Of a stretch of DNA of 51,557 nt, positions 7,798 to 16,574 are shown one piece after another. The stretch is from Natranaerobius trueperi. Lineage in GTDB: Bacteria; Bacillota; Natranaerobiia; Natranaerobiales; Natranaerobiaceae. The notes under the pieces are model-generated. The model saw nothing but the letters and a program-made list of their open reading frames with translations, was not told where the DNA came from and made no database searches. The translations under genes were made by a program, and so were the position numbers. The DNA is taken from contig NZ_NIQC01000018.1 of assembly GCF_002216005.1 (NCBI RefSeq), positions 1 through 51,557 of the forward strand. Direction: 5' to 3'. Position 1 is the stretch's first letter. Every line of letters begins with the position of its first letter.

Positions 7798-8457
7798 ATG
7801 TTTTTATTTGAATTACTATTACTTCCAATTATAATATTTATTATCTTAAGTATATTGATTTTACCATTTCAATTTGCTTTTCATTCAATAATTAATATAA
7901 TAACGGTACCAGCACAATTTATTAAGATAGCCTCAAATAAGAAATTACGTATCAATCATGCTCTTGAGCATTCTACAATAAATGTTTTAGAAAAAAAATA
8001 CGGCTATAGAGGATTAGCCGGTTATGCAAAAGAAAATGGATTTGTAATTAGAGGAAAAGTCCACCCAACACATTTAGAAAATGCCGCTATTATTGGACTA
8101 GACAAACTAAACCAAGGTTATAACGAGTTAGCAATCCACAAACGTTGTGGTACTAGTATGTTAGCTGCTAATTTTACATCCGCGGTAATTTTTATATTAT
8201 TACTATGGCAAACAGGTATGTTTTCAATCTTCAATATATTCGTAGCAATATTATTGTCTCAATTTGTCGGGCCCACTACAGGTAAAATCCTACAAAAGTT
8301 TATCACTACTTCTACTGATGTATCATATATTGACATTACAGGAATTGACTATAATGCAAATAATATAGTTGGTATTTTGGGATTCAACTTTAAAACTGCA
8401 CCTAATGAATTCTTTGTTAGAACTCATAGAATTAATGAAATAGAAATAATGACCTAA
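7798..8457 (+). CDS. DUF6391-type membrane protein
   Basis: This is a 219-residue membrane protein of unknown function. An N-terminal hydrophobic segment (residues 1 to about 40) is followed by a soluble part with the sequence RINHALEHSTINVLEKKYG, resembling the HALEHAT motif of the DUF6391 family. A second hydrophobic stretch lies at about 120-150 (ANFTSAVIFILLLWQTGMF). The ATG has a good site (AAAGGGGAGTTAGCT). It is a single-gene unit between a divergent operon and a convergent hydrolase gene, closed by a strong bidirectional hairpin. The family name is recalled from the motif and should be confirmed by a profile search. Confidence 0.7.
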   Translation: MFLFELLLLPIIIFIILSILILPFQFAFHSIINIITVPAQFIKIASNKKLRINHALEHSTINVLEKKYGYRGLAGYAKENGFVIRGKVHPTHLENAAIIGLDKLNQGYNELAIHKRCGTSMLAANFTSAVIFILLLWQTGMFSIFNIFVAILLSQFVGPTTGKILQKFITTSTDVSYIDITGIDYNANNIVGILGFNFKTAPNEFFVRTHRINEIEIMT

Positions 8458-8510
8458 AAAGTAGTTTTATTAATAGAATTGTTTTCCTTAATAGAGTTAT
8501 TTTATGTCAC

Positions 8511-8554
8511 ACGCACCTTCACCGAGAAGCCTATGCTTTTTGGTGAAGGTGCGT
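8511..8554. terminator. Bidirectional terminator
   Basis: A 13-base perfect stem ACGCACCTTCACC / GGTGAAGGTGCGT lies between two convergent genes. T-rich sequence follows it on the plus strand (TATTGTTT), and it can serve both genes. Confidence 0.7.
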
Positions 8555-8567
8555 TATTGTTTCCAAT

Positions 8568-9527
8568 TTATAAGTACTTTGTATAACTTCCTTGATCATC
8601 AATACCATAATAAAACTTTTGAAAGTCTATTGAATAATTAAAATCATCTTGTTCTTTGTATTTCTGTCCTCTAATATCTAAATTATATATTAATAAAAGT
8701 TCTTCGTTAATATTTGATGCTTGAAGTAGTTGCATCCCAGAAGGTGCCCACACTCCACTTCCACCCCAAAAGTAAACATCACTAATTTCATGGCGCCCCA
8801 CTGCATTAGCAGCTAAACTAAATATTTGATTATATGCAGCTTTGGAAGAATTCATCAAATTCCACAAAAACCCATAGTAATGGTCAGTTTTGATATTCAT
8901 TTCCGGATATTCCCTACTAGCTTCAGAACGCCAATCAGCCATAGTAATAATTGCATCTACATCATTATCTATTGCATACTTCCGAGCTAACTCTACAAAA
9001 TTTAAATCATAACAAATCAAAAATCCGAATCTACCCCATTTGGTGTCAATGATAAGCCTTTTATCAGAACCTCTATGAAAGTATCTCTGTTCTATAGGGG
9101 GAAGGAATATTTTAGTATAGATATACTTTTCATCATTTGGATCAATGTTTGCATTTAATATAAAAGTTGAGTTAAATAACTTATCATCTTGTGAGCGTAC
9201 ATTATTATAAAAAATATATTCTAACCCTAATCGATCGTCATGAAGACTATCTCTCACATTTTTTATCCAAGAAGCTATTTGACTATTTTCTCCCCGCATT
9301 AAATGGTCAAAAACTTCTTTTTCATTTTCAGTCTCCCAAACATATCCTGTTACACACAGTTCAGGGAAAATAAGAATATTAACATTTTTATCATGTGCTA
9401 TCTGAATAATTTCCTCCATCTTATTTAAATTTCGTTCTATATCTGAAGCTAAATTGATATTAGCGAGTAATACATTTGGACAATTTTCATCTTTTGAAAA
9501 AGTTCTTTCAACAATTCTGAACTGCAT
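8568..9527 (-). CDS. Carbon-nitrogen hydrolase (nitrilase superfamily)
   Basis: This is a cytosolic amidase/nitrilase-fold enzyme of 319 residues. The Glu-Lys-Cys triad is readable: Glu in LIFPELCVTGY, Lys in YTKIFLPPIEQRYF and Cys in GFLICYDLNFVE. Further family features are ADWRSEA and GGSGVWAPSG near the C-terminus. The exact substrate (an amide or a carbamoyl compound) cannot be told. It begins with ATG behind AAAGGGGGAATGG. It has no operon partners: the next upstream locus is a dead nitroreductase gene and the downstream neighbour converges on it. Confidence 0.85.
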   Translation of the reverse strand: MQFRIVERTFSKDENCPNVLLANINLASDIERNLNKMEEIIQIAHDKNVNILIFPELCVTGYVWETENEKEVFDHLMRGENSQIASWIKNVRDSLHDDRLGLEYIFYNNVRSQDDKLFNSTFILNANIDPNDEKYIYTKIFLPPIEQRYFHRGSDKRLIIDTKWGRFGFLICYDLNFVELARKYAIDNDVDAIITMADWRSEASREYPEMNIKTDHYYGFLWNLMNSSKAAYNQIFSLAANAVGRHEISDVYFWGGSGVWAPSGMQLLQASNINEELLLIYNLDIRGQKYKEQDDFNYSIDFQKFYYGIDDQGSYTKYL

Positions 9528-9596
9528 GTGTCCATTCCCCCTTTTAAACCGTGATAGAAAACTTAATCACTATATTTAGCATCCAATTTTAGTTCA

Positions 9597-10284
9597 TTAT
9601 TTGTATAAGGTCAAACTAAAGAAGCTATTCATTTTATCGTAATCAAAAGCTGCCATAGCACAAGTACCACAATCCAATATTCTCAGCGATTAAGTATAAA
9701 TTGCGACAAACATGACTAGCTTCTAAAAATAGATAACAATATCGTCTATCCATAGCGCCAAAACATTCATTTGAACAGCTGTGCAAATGAATGTCACGGC
9801 AGATTCCTAAACAAATTTTTGTCCTAAACAAGCATCAATAATATCATAAGTAGATATGTTTAAGTCTTTTAACTATTACCGCATGTTGACTAACTATATA
9901 TCGATATACTCCTGTATTTAAATCAGAATCTTTATTGATCAATAAAAAAGTCTCAAATGCATGCCGCGTTCCTGCCGATGGCACATTTCTTCTGGTAGCT
10001 AATTTTGACGAAGACTTCTTTTTGATTCCTTGTGTATACCACAACAAACAAGATGATTTCTGTGAAATTATTAGTTGTGAGTGATATTTTCTAATACTTT
10101 TTCTTTTTTTAAGACTTCTATAAAACTCATATTTAAATCTTTTTTTAAACTTAGGAAGTTCTATTTAATTTGAACTTATAGAGCTTCTTTTCTATTGGTG
10201 GTTTTGGCCACCGAAGTCTTCACCACAGTCTTCTAATTTCTGATATTTGGTGTACTCTAAAAAATTTTGACCAATATTCTTCAT
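9597..10284 (-). pseudogene. SagB-type nitroreductase-family dehydrogenase, decayed
   Basis: Pieces of a SagB/ThcOx-type FMN oxidoreductase remain in order on the minus strand. The N-terminal piece is MKNIGQNFLEYTKYQKLED behind AGAAGGGTG. After two stops come IELPKFKKRF and LKKRKSIRKYHSQ, then LLWYTQGIKKK, RRNVPSAGTRHAFETFLLI and GVYRYIVSQHAVIV. Shifted frames then hold DACLGQKFV, ESAVTFI and NLYLIAENIGL, followed by CAMAAFDYDKMN and a TAA at 9597. Known relatives are thiazole/oxazole-forming or stand-alone nitroreductases. No cyclodehydratase or peptide gene is nearby. There are several stops and shifts, so it is certainly non-functional. Confidence 0.75.
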
Positions 10285-10504
10285 TATTACACCCTTCTTT
10301 TCAGTGGTTGTTTTCTCAACAATCACAACACTATTCTATCATATTTAGGTATCAAATAAAAAAACAGTCTCGCTATAAATTAGGGATCAAATTTTTTAAC
10401 TAAACTAAAATGTAACCCTTTTCCTATTTATAAATTTATGGATTACAGATATAATACTAAATGGTAATCATACTTTAATATAATTCTTAAGGGGAGGCTT
10501 TTTA

Positions 10505-11074
10505 ATGTTTAGACCTGACTGTGGGTGGATAGAAACTATCCATTCATGTGCTATGTTTGCAGGAAAAACGCGTGAACTTTTGAGACGATTAGACCATTTG
10601 GGCTGGGCTAAAAGAGATTACATACTTTTTAAGCCCGTTACTGATAACAGGCATGAAAAAGATATAGCTAAATCACATAATGGTAATTCATTATCGGCTA
10701 CTTCTGTATCTTGTTCCGAAGAAATAGTGAAAATAGTTAAAAATAAAAAATTAGATACAGTTGCGATTGATTAGGCTCAATTTTTCGATGAAAAAATTGT
10801 AGATATAGTACAATATCTAAGAGATCATGGATACTGGGTGATTATTGCTGGCTTATCTACTACCTCTGAGGGAAAGCCTTTTAACTCTATGCCATACTTA
10901 CTAGCCATATCTGATCATATTACACCTATTTATGGAGTCTGTGCTGAATGTGGAAATATAGCGACAAAAACAGTAGCACTATTTCCTAAGTCTACTGATG
11001 TACAAGTAGGTGGAGAAGAAAAATATGAGCCTCGTTGTAATAAATGCTGGCAAAGAGAAAATAAAGTAATATAA
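10505..11074 (+). pseudogene. tdk: Thymidine kinase with an amber codon at the catalytic Glu position
   Basis: Thymidine kinase salvages thymidine to dTMP. The 190-codon frame is full length for the family. It has a P-loop region (CAMFAGKTRELLRRL), FKPVTDNRH, SHNG, the lid region PLLA-type YLLAISDHITPIYGVC, and a zinc site from CAEC and CNKC. Codon 90 (10772-10774) is TAG where the conserved motif DEAQFFD has its catalytic base Glu; the sequence reads VAID, stop, AQFFDEKIV. A GAG-to-TAG change explains it. Everything after is in frame and conserved, so the lesion is recent, a sequencing error, or read through. P-loop flanks (IHSCAMFAGKT) are also somewhat unusual. Confidence 0.88.
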
Positions 11075-11113
11075 AATTAGGTTCATAAGAGATAATAAGC
11101 TGCCTAAATATAC

Positions 11114-11143
11114 AGACCTCATTACTTTTTGAGGTCTTTTTTA
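11114..11143 (+). terminator. Terminator behind tdk
   Basis: AGACCTC pairs with GAGGTCT across a ten-base loop, and six T residues follow on the plus strand. Confidence 0.7.
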
Positions 11144-11239
11144 GAAAAGTTTCATTTCTTTGTAGTTTTTAATTTAAATAACTACAACTTACAAGGCAAT
11201 AAATAATCTGCAGGATTTATTAAATAAATTTCTATTTAA

Positions 11240-12082
11240 CTCAACTTTCGCAGTTAAAAAATCACACTACATCCCGATGATTATTGAAATTCTCCCGTGA
11301 AAAATAGCCCTATTGACACAAAAACACTTCTCTGTTTGATAAAATGGTGGTGATCGACCAAGAAAACCACTAAATCCCAAACAGAAAGGTGTGTGTAATT
11401 ACTATGTTACAAACTCCCTGGCTGAAAAGCAGGAACATCAATATTTTACAAGATTTTTTTCTACTTTAAAAATTGGTCAGCATTTAAGAGACGCTTGAAT
11501 TAAGAAAAATCATGGTTTGTCAGCTTTTGCGATTTTTCAAATAATATTTCAATTAAAAGTTTATCTCTAAAAGAGTTGTATGCTAAATTGGCGATCATTA
11601 GTTCTGCAATAGTAAAAACCAGTTGCGACATTCCAGTTAAGATAATATTTGTACAAAATCGCAACAAAAAACGAGAGTGGGTAGCTATATTAACGACAGA
11701 TCTTAGTTTAGAAGACGAAGAAATAGTTCGTATTTACCGTAATAGCTGGAGTATTGAAACTTTTTTAAGTTCAAGGGCGTTCATTTGATTGTTTAATAAG
11801 TCATACTATTTTAGTTTTTACACGGTATCTAATCCTAGAATGGGAACGCCGAAATTCCAAAGATGATAGATCTTTTGGTAGCTTATTTTATTTGCTTTGT
11901 GATGAAGTTAGAGATATGGGTTTAAAAACTGCTATTCAAAGCCTAATGATCTTTGTTCTAAATATACTTTATGAGAAGCCAGCAGAAAAAAACAATCTGT
12001 ATTTTTTCAACTCCAAGAGTAATTAATAGGTTCCCTAATTACATCAGGAGTTTATTGCCTAAATTGAGCTGCGAAAGTTGAG
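11240..12082 (+). mobile_element. Internally deleted IS4-type insertion sequence with intact ends and target duplication
   Basis: Perfect 14-base terminal inverted repeats (CTCAACTTTCGCAG at 11240-11253 and its complement at 12069-12082) bound an 843-base element. The flanks carry a direct repeat TATTTAA (11233-11239 and 12083-12089), which I read as a 7-base target duplication. Inside, transposase pieces of an IS4/DDE type remain: FKIGQHLRDA and SAFAIFQIIFQL early, then SYAKLAII-type sequence, REWVAILTTDLSLEDEEIVRIYRNSWSIETF and a C-terminal SFGSLFYLLCDEV-like stretch in shifted frames. The DDE domain is largely missing. It is a non-autonomous relic ending 39 bases before the next gene's start codon. 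Confidence 0.8.
11576..12026 (+). pseudogene. IS4-type transposase C-terminal fragment
   Basis: The longest open piece (11576-11788, 70 codons) ends in the conserved block REWVAILTTDL-SLEDEEIVRIYR-NSWSIETF of IS4-type transposases, just before the expected catalytic Glu region. After a frame change further family-like sequence continues to the TAA near 12026. The N-terminal part at about 11403-11575 is broken by stops, and the catalytic core between is deleted. Confidence 0.7.
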
Positions 12083-12121
12083 TATTTAATATAACCATGA
12101 AATTTTTTCAGGAGGCTATCT

Positions 12122-13222
12122 ATGGGTAATTTGTCAGATGTTCAGATTGGACAAGAATTAAAAATAAATCCTGTCAATAATGATATTTATACAAAAACCT
12201 ATCATTCTCAAATTTTAAATATTGGTAAACGAGAACTTAGAATTTCTATCCCTTATGTAAATGGGCGTCTTATCCCCTTGGGTGCAGGAACTCAAATTAA
12301 AGTTATAATAAATAGTGAAACTTTTGACTCAGAAGTTATATCTAGAGAACTTGGTCATGAAAAATCATTAATAATAGCTACACCCCATTCCATTTTTCGA
12401 GGTAATAGAGTTAATAATAAAACCAAAGTAATATCTATAACCAGTGGTAAAGGTGGTGTAGGAAAAAGTACTCTTTCAATAAATTTAGCAATAGCCATGT
12501 CTAAACTAGGAAAAAAAGTTTGTTTAATAGATGCTGACCTAGGTATGGCGAATATAGATGTATTATTGAAGATGACACCCAAAATGAATTTAACACATAT
12601 CATCAATAACGAAGCAGAGAATATCTTTGATGTTATAGTAGAAGGTCCAGAAGGTGTATTAATTGTACCTGGTAGTTCAGGATGGCAAAACATTGCAAAC
12701 TTAAAAGATAGACAATTTCAAAGACTGATAAAAGCTTTTAATGAACTTGAACAATATACTGACATTATATTGTTTGATACTGGTGCAGGTATTAATAATA
12801 ACATAATAAATTTCCTGTTAGCTTCAGATGAAGTGCTGTTAGTAACAACACCAGAACCACATGCCATTACCGATGCATATGCTATGATAAAAGTTATAAT
12901 GGAACAAAAGAAGGATTTAGGTGTAAAGTTAATTGTTAATAAAACTAGTACACCAAAAGAAGGGTCAAATGTTGGAAATAAGATCAGTTTTGCATCTAAT
13001 AAGTTTTTGGGAGTTTCTATGGAATATTTGGGTTGTGTACAAGAAAATCAATCTTTTATCAAGTCCTCAAAAAATCAAACTCCTATCTTACAAAATCAAC
13101 CAAACTCTAAAACAGCTAAAGAAATTAAGGACTTAGCCAGTTCTTTAATTGGAGAAAAAAACAAACCTTCTTCAGGAATGGTTGGGTTTATTAAAAAGTT
13201 AACCGGTTTGTTTAAAAAATAA
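12122..13222 (+). CDS. FlhG/MinD-type ATPase fused to an N-terminal YcgR-like (PilZN) domain
   Basis: This 366-residue protein joins two modules. Residues 5 to about 85 (IGQELKINPV, YHSQILNIGKRELRISIPYV, PLGAGTQIKVII) resemble the N-terminal domain of YcgR/MotI flagellar brakes. Residues 101-340 are a ParA/MinD-family ATPase of FlhG type, with the deviant Walker A SGKGGVGKST at 108-117, CLIDADLGMANIDVLL, and Walker B DIILFDTGAG. The last 14 residues (MVGFIKKLTGLFKK) form a basic amphipathic tail like the MinD membrane anchor. The c-di-GMP-binding PilZ barrel itself is absent. No flagellar genes are nearby. The RBS is CAGGAGG. Its natural promoter may have been displaced by the IS relic directly upstream. 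Confidence 0.8.
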   Translation: MGNLSDVQIGQELKINPVNNDIYTKTYHSQILNIGKRELRISIPYVNGRLIPLGAGTQIKVIINSETFDSEVISRELGHEKSLIIATPHSIFRGNRVNNKTKVISITSGKGGVGKSTLSINLAIAMSKLGKKVCLIDADLGMANIDVLLKMTPKMNLTHIINNEAENIFDVIVEGPEGVLIVPGSSGWQNIANLKDRQFQRLIKAFNELEQYTDIILFDTGAGINNNIINFLLASDEVLLVTTPEPHAITDAYAMIKVIMEQKKDLGVKLIVNKTSTPKEGSNVGNKISFASNKFLGVSMEYLGCVQENQSFIKSSKNQTPILQNQPNSKTAKEIKDLASSLIGEKNKPSSGMVGFIKKLTGLFKK

Positions 13223-13295
13223 TAAACTTCTGTCATGAGAAAAACATCGTTATTACAGGAAGTTAAAATGTATGACACCTTTAGAGCACACAATA

Positions 13296-13335
13296 AAATC
13301 TGAACCAATCATAATAGAATGATTGGTTCAGATTT
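13296..13335. terminator. Bidirectional terminator between convergent genes
   Basis: A 17-base stem AAATCTGAACCAATCAT / ATGATTGGTTCAGATTT with a six-base loop is followed by TCCTTTTTT on the plus strand. It can also serve cobO from the other side. Confidence 0.75.
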
Positions 13336-13387
13336 TCCTTTTTTCACTGTCAACTTATAAAAAAACAGTTCATCAAATCTTATAATA

Positions 13388-13918
13388 TTAATGTTCTACA
13401 CCTTTACGAGATGGAATACCCTTTTGAAAATGATGTTTTACTTCTTTTATCTCACTCACTAAGTCTGCGCGCTTTACGACCTCTTTATCTGCATTTCTAC
13501 CTGTCAATACAAGTTCAACATTTTTGGGTTTAATATCCATTAATTCGAGTACTTGCTCTACTTCTATAAGGTGAAAATCTAAAGCTACATTAACCTCGTC
13601 TAAAATAACAATATCGTATTTGCCTGATATCATAGATTCTCTCGCTTTTTCATACCCTTCTTGAGCCAGTTCTACATCCTCAACTTCCGGAGCTTCTTTA
13701 TTTACAAATGTATCCCTTCCCATGAGATGGACAGTCGCGTTTTCAAATTTTTCTAAAGCTTTATACTCACCATATTCAGAGCTTCCCTTCATAAATTGAA
13801 TCACGCATACTCTAAAATTGTGACCCAAAGCTCTTAAGGCTAACCCTAGGGAAGCTGTTGTTTTTCCTTTACCATTCCCTGTGTAAACTTGAACTGTACC
13901 TAACTCGTGATTGCTCAT
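13388..13918 (-). CDS. cobO: Cob(I)alamin adenosyltransferase (CobO/BtuR type)
   Basis: This enzyme transfers the adenosyl group of ATP to cob(I)alamin or cobinamide, making coenzyme B12. The 176-residue cytosolic protein has the family P-loop VYTGNGKGKTTASLG, followed by ALGHNFRVCVIQFMKG. It also has the Walker-B-like YDIVILDEVNVAL and LTGRNADKEVVKRADLVSEI. Length and motifs are normal. The ATG lies behind GGAGAGGGG. It is a single gene here, with no other cobalamin genes in the window, so it more likely serves salvage or cofactor assimilation. I call the symbol cobO because Clostridia use that name; BtuR and CobP are equivalent names. Confidence 0.93.
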   Translation of the reverse strand: MSNHELGTVQVYTGNGKGKTTASLGLALRALGHNFRVCVIQFMKGSSEYGEYKALEKFENATVHLMGRDTFVNKEAPEVEDVELAQEGYEKARESMISGKYDIVILDEVNVALDFHLIEVEQVLELMDIKPKNVELVLTGRNADKEVVKRADLVSEIKEVKHHFQKGIPSRKGVEH

Positions 13919-14069
13919 ATAATCAACCCCTCTCCACTATATTATTTATTATGTTGTACTTCGCCAAAATATACCCTTACCCTTCTACTATCAAAAAAAT
14001 AATTAACAAAACATTTATCACATAGTCTTTACTGTGTAATATTAAACTTTGTGAAAAAGGAGCTTTTAA

Positions 14070-15290
14070 ATGTCATTCAGAGAAAAGCTTTTAATGATAC
14101 TTCCACACATAATTCTAATACCAATTTTTATTATTATCATAAGTCAACCAGAAGCAATGTTTCGAGGAACAAAAAATGGTTTATCTACTTGGTGGAACAT
14201 TATTTTACCCGCTCTACTTCCTTTTTTTATAACTTCTGACTTTTTAATGAGGTTAGGAATAATTCATTTTGGTGGAACTTTATTAGAACCAGTAATGCGC
14301 CCTTTATTTAATGTACCTGGATGTGGGGCTTTTGCATTAATCTTAGGAATGACAAGCGGAGCTCCTATAAATGGAGCAGTTACTTCTGATTTACGTAATT
14401 TGGATTTAGTAACCAAAAAAGAAGGGGAACGATTAATAGCATTTTCCTCTAATTCTAGTTTACTCTTTATGTTAAGTGCAATTCCAGTAGGTATGCTAAA
14501 CCAACCTGAACTAGGAATTTTAATTGCTAGCACTCACATTTTTACTAATATACTATTAGGAATCATACTTGGATTTTGGAGTAAAAGAAATGTTTCAAGG
14601 TCAGATTTTACAACCAATTCAATAGGACTTAAAAAGTTAATTACCAAGGCAATAGAGATTACAAAAAGTTATTTAAGGAAAAATAAAATTGGTTTTCGTC
14701 AAATGTCTAAAGAGATAATAGCAAATTCAATGACAAAAGTACTTACTATCGGTGGATATATTGTTATATTTTCTATTCTAATTGAATTATTAATTAAACT
14801 TGAAGTTTTGACTTTTCTTAGTTCAAAACTTTTATATCTAATTCCTGTAAGTAACATTGAATTAATATCTTCTTTAATAGCAGGACTTTTTGAGACTACT
14901 GTTGGAACCAAACTGGCAGTTGACTCTGGTGAAAGCTTACAATATATCTTAACGATAATTGTTTTTATCCTCGGCTGGGGAGGATTTTCAATCCATGCAC
15001 AGATGATGACTGTTATATCTGATTGCGATCTAAATTTAAAATTATTTATTTTCACCAGGTTTTTTCAAGGGGTTATTTCTTCTATGTTAATCTACTTTTT
15101 AAGTAGCACATACTTAGAATCTCAAGTATTTACAGTAGAATTTGCAGTACTACATGTTAACTTGTTTTGGGTTATTAAAAGACTATTTTTAAAAACTTTT
15201 TTTTTATTGCTTATGCTTACTTTTGTTTCGTTTGTAATTGTATTATTCTCTTCCATTAAATCATTTATTAGGAAGGAGTTTATCAGGTAG
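14070..15290 (+). CDS. ylbJ: Sporulation integral membrane protein YlbJ
   Basis: This is a polytopic membrane protein of 406 residues with about eight hydrophobic segments, in the Gate/nucleoside-recognition fold. Characteristic sequence includes GLSTWWNIILPALLPFFI, ALILGMTSGAPINGAV and AGLFETTVGTKLA, with LGWGGFSIHAQMMTVI near the C-terminus. In Bacillus subtilis ylbJ is needed for spore cortex formation and is expressed in the mother cell under sigma-E. The start codon is ATG behind AAAGGAGC. The last 30 bases overlap tail-to-tail with the convergent MFS gene, so there is no room for a shared intergenic terminator. Confidence 0.9.
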   Translation: MSFREKLLMILPHIILIPIFIIIISQPEAMFRGTKNGLSTWWNIILPALLPFFITSDFLMRLGIIHFGGTLLEPVMRPLFNVPGCGAFALILGMTSGAPINGAVTSDLRNLDLVTKKEGERLIAFSSNSSLLFMLSAIPVGMLNQPELGILIASTHIFTNILLGIILGFWSKRNVSRSDFTTNSIGLKKLITKAIEITKSYLRKNKIGFRQMSKEIIANSMTKVLTIGGYIVIFSILIELLIKLEVLTFLSSKLLYLIPVSNIELISSLIAGLFETTVGTKLAVDSGESLQYILTIIVFILGWGGFSIHAQMMTVISDCDLNLKLFIFTRFFQGVISSMLIYFLSSTYLESQVFTVEFAVLHVNLFWVIKRLFLKTFFLLLMLTFVSFVIVLFSSIKSFIRKEFIR

Positions 15291-16460
15291 AATTCTCTTT
15301 TCTTCAAGTCTTATAATAACTAATAATCCAACTAGTAATGATCCAATACCCACTGTATAAAAAGTGATTTGTAATCCAAATTCAAGTAGTTGTGAAAAAG
15401 TTATAGTAGATAGTGCTCCACCTAATGATCGTGCACTACCATATATTGTACTCATGATTCCTCTAATTTCCTTTTCTTTAACTGATGTACTAACCATATC
15501 AACTGAAGGAAGTACAATACCTGATCCTACACCTAGTAATACAATTATTGGCCAAAAGAAGATTGTTTCAAGAGTGAAATACATTACAAATAAGCTAACA
15601 GCAATTATAATTAATCCACCGCCCATAAGGTATTTAGGACGAATGGTATTATGTAATCTTTCTGCAAATAATGTAGTTATAAGCATTGCTACAGAGGGTA
15701 AAGAAATAACTAATCCCCTTAAAATTTGCCCTAATTCTAAACGCTCCTCTAAGAAATCACTTAACCAAAACATAACACCTATTAAAATAAAAATTACTAG
15801 AAAAGCAACAATTAAAGTTAAAAATCTAGATTGTTCTTTGAACTCGACAAATGCCTTTTTTTGTTTATTCCAATCTACTTCTCCTTTAGATTGAGGTTCT
15901 TCTATATAAACCCATGTTAAAAGTGCAACTGGTATGGCAATTAACGGATATATAAAGAAAATAGAATACCAAGTTATTAGCCCTACAAGAGCACCTAGTA
16001 TTGGACTTGTCACTTTTCCCAGACCGTTTGCAGTTTCTAAAAAACCGAGGGCTTTACTACGTTCAAGACTTTGAAAAATATCACCAACAAGAGCAACTGA
16101 AAGATACATTGGAGTTGCTGAACCAATACCTTGAAATAGTCTACCTAATAGAATCAAAGGATATGGTTCAGCCATTAATAGTATACTAACACCTGCCACC
16201 AATCCACCAAATCCGTAAAGAAGCAAAGATGCTACCATAATTATTTTTTTACCAAACCTATCAGCTAACATTCCACCAATTAGATTAATTAATGCTGCAG
16301 GGAAAGAAACTATTCCTACTAATATAGCTAAATCGTGTAAATCTAAGTTGAGCTCTCTTGATATAACAGGGAAAATTGGGAATAGGACTGTATTTACTAA
16401 TACTGTTATATAGTTTGATGCACTTAATATACCTACTTTAACTGCACTCGTCTTTTTCAA
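15261..16460 (-). CDS. MFS transporter
   Basis: This major facilitator protein has 399 residues and 12 predicted membrane segments. The loop 2-3 signature GGMLADRFGKKIIM is clear, and LGRLFQGIGSATPMY and GFLETANGLGKVTSPILGAL resemble motif C of drug:H+ antiporters. An exporter role is therefore likely, with the substrate unknown. I chose TTG at 16460; the open frame extends to a TTG at 16478, but that overlaps the GGAGGG ribosome binding site. The 3' end overlaps ylbJ by 30 bases in convergent orientation. Confidence 0.88.
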   Translation of the reverse strand: MKKTSAVKVGILSASNYITVLVNTVLFPIFPVISRELNLDLHDLAILVGIVSFPAALINLIGGMLADRFGKKIIMVASLLLYGFGGLVAGVSILLMAEPYPLILLGRLFQGIGSATPMYLSVALVGDIFQSLERSKALGFLETANGLGKVTSPILGALVGLITWYSIFFIYPLIAIPVALLTWVYIEEPQSKGEVDWNKQKKAFVEFKEQSRFLTLIVAFLVIFILIGVMFWLSDFLEERLELGQILRGLVISLPSVAMLITTLFAERLHNTIRPKYLMGGGLIIIAVSLFVMYFTLETIFFWPIIVLLGVGSGIVLPSVDMVSTSVKEKEIRGIMSTIYGSARSLGGALSTITFSQLLEFGLQITFYTVGIGSLLVGLLVIIRLEEKRILPDKLLPNK

Positions 16461-16541
16461 TGTCGTTACACCCTCCAAGAAAATTTTTAAGAAATCAGCT
16501 TTTACCTATTTTAGTTTTCTACAAATAGTAAATTAAAATAC

Positions 16542-16572
16542 AAAAAAGGCAGGAAAATATCCTGCCTTTTTT
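16542..16572 (-). terminator. Terminator of the glutamate 2,3-aminomutase gene
   Basis: AAAAAAGGCAGG pairs with CCTGCCTTTTTT across a seven-base loop, giving a 12-base stem with a T-tract on either strand. Confidence 0.85.
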
Positions 16573-16574
16573 GA

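Noticed and set aside
10505-11074. Pyrrolysine or selenocysteine-type recoding of the tdk amber codon
   Set aside because: No recoding element was seen, the expected residue is Glu, and other amber codons in the window are plain lesions in pseudogenes.
13096-13308. 70-codon minus-strand open frame overlapping the end of the ATPase gene
   Set aside because: It has no RBS and is antisense to the real gene and its terminator.
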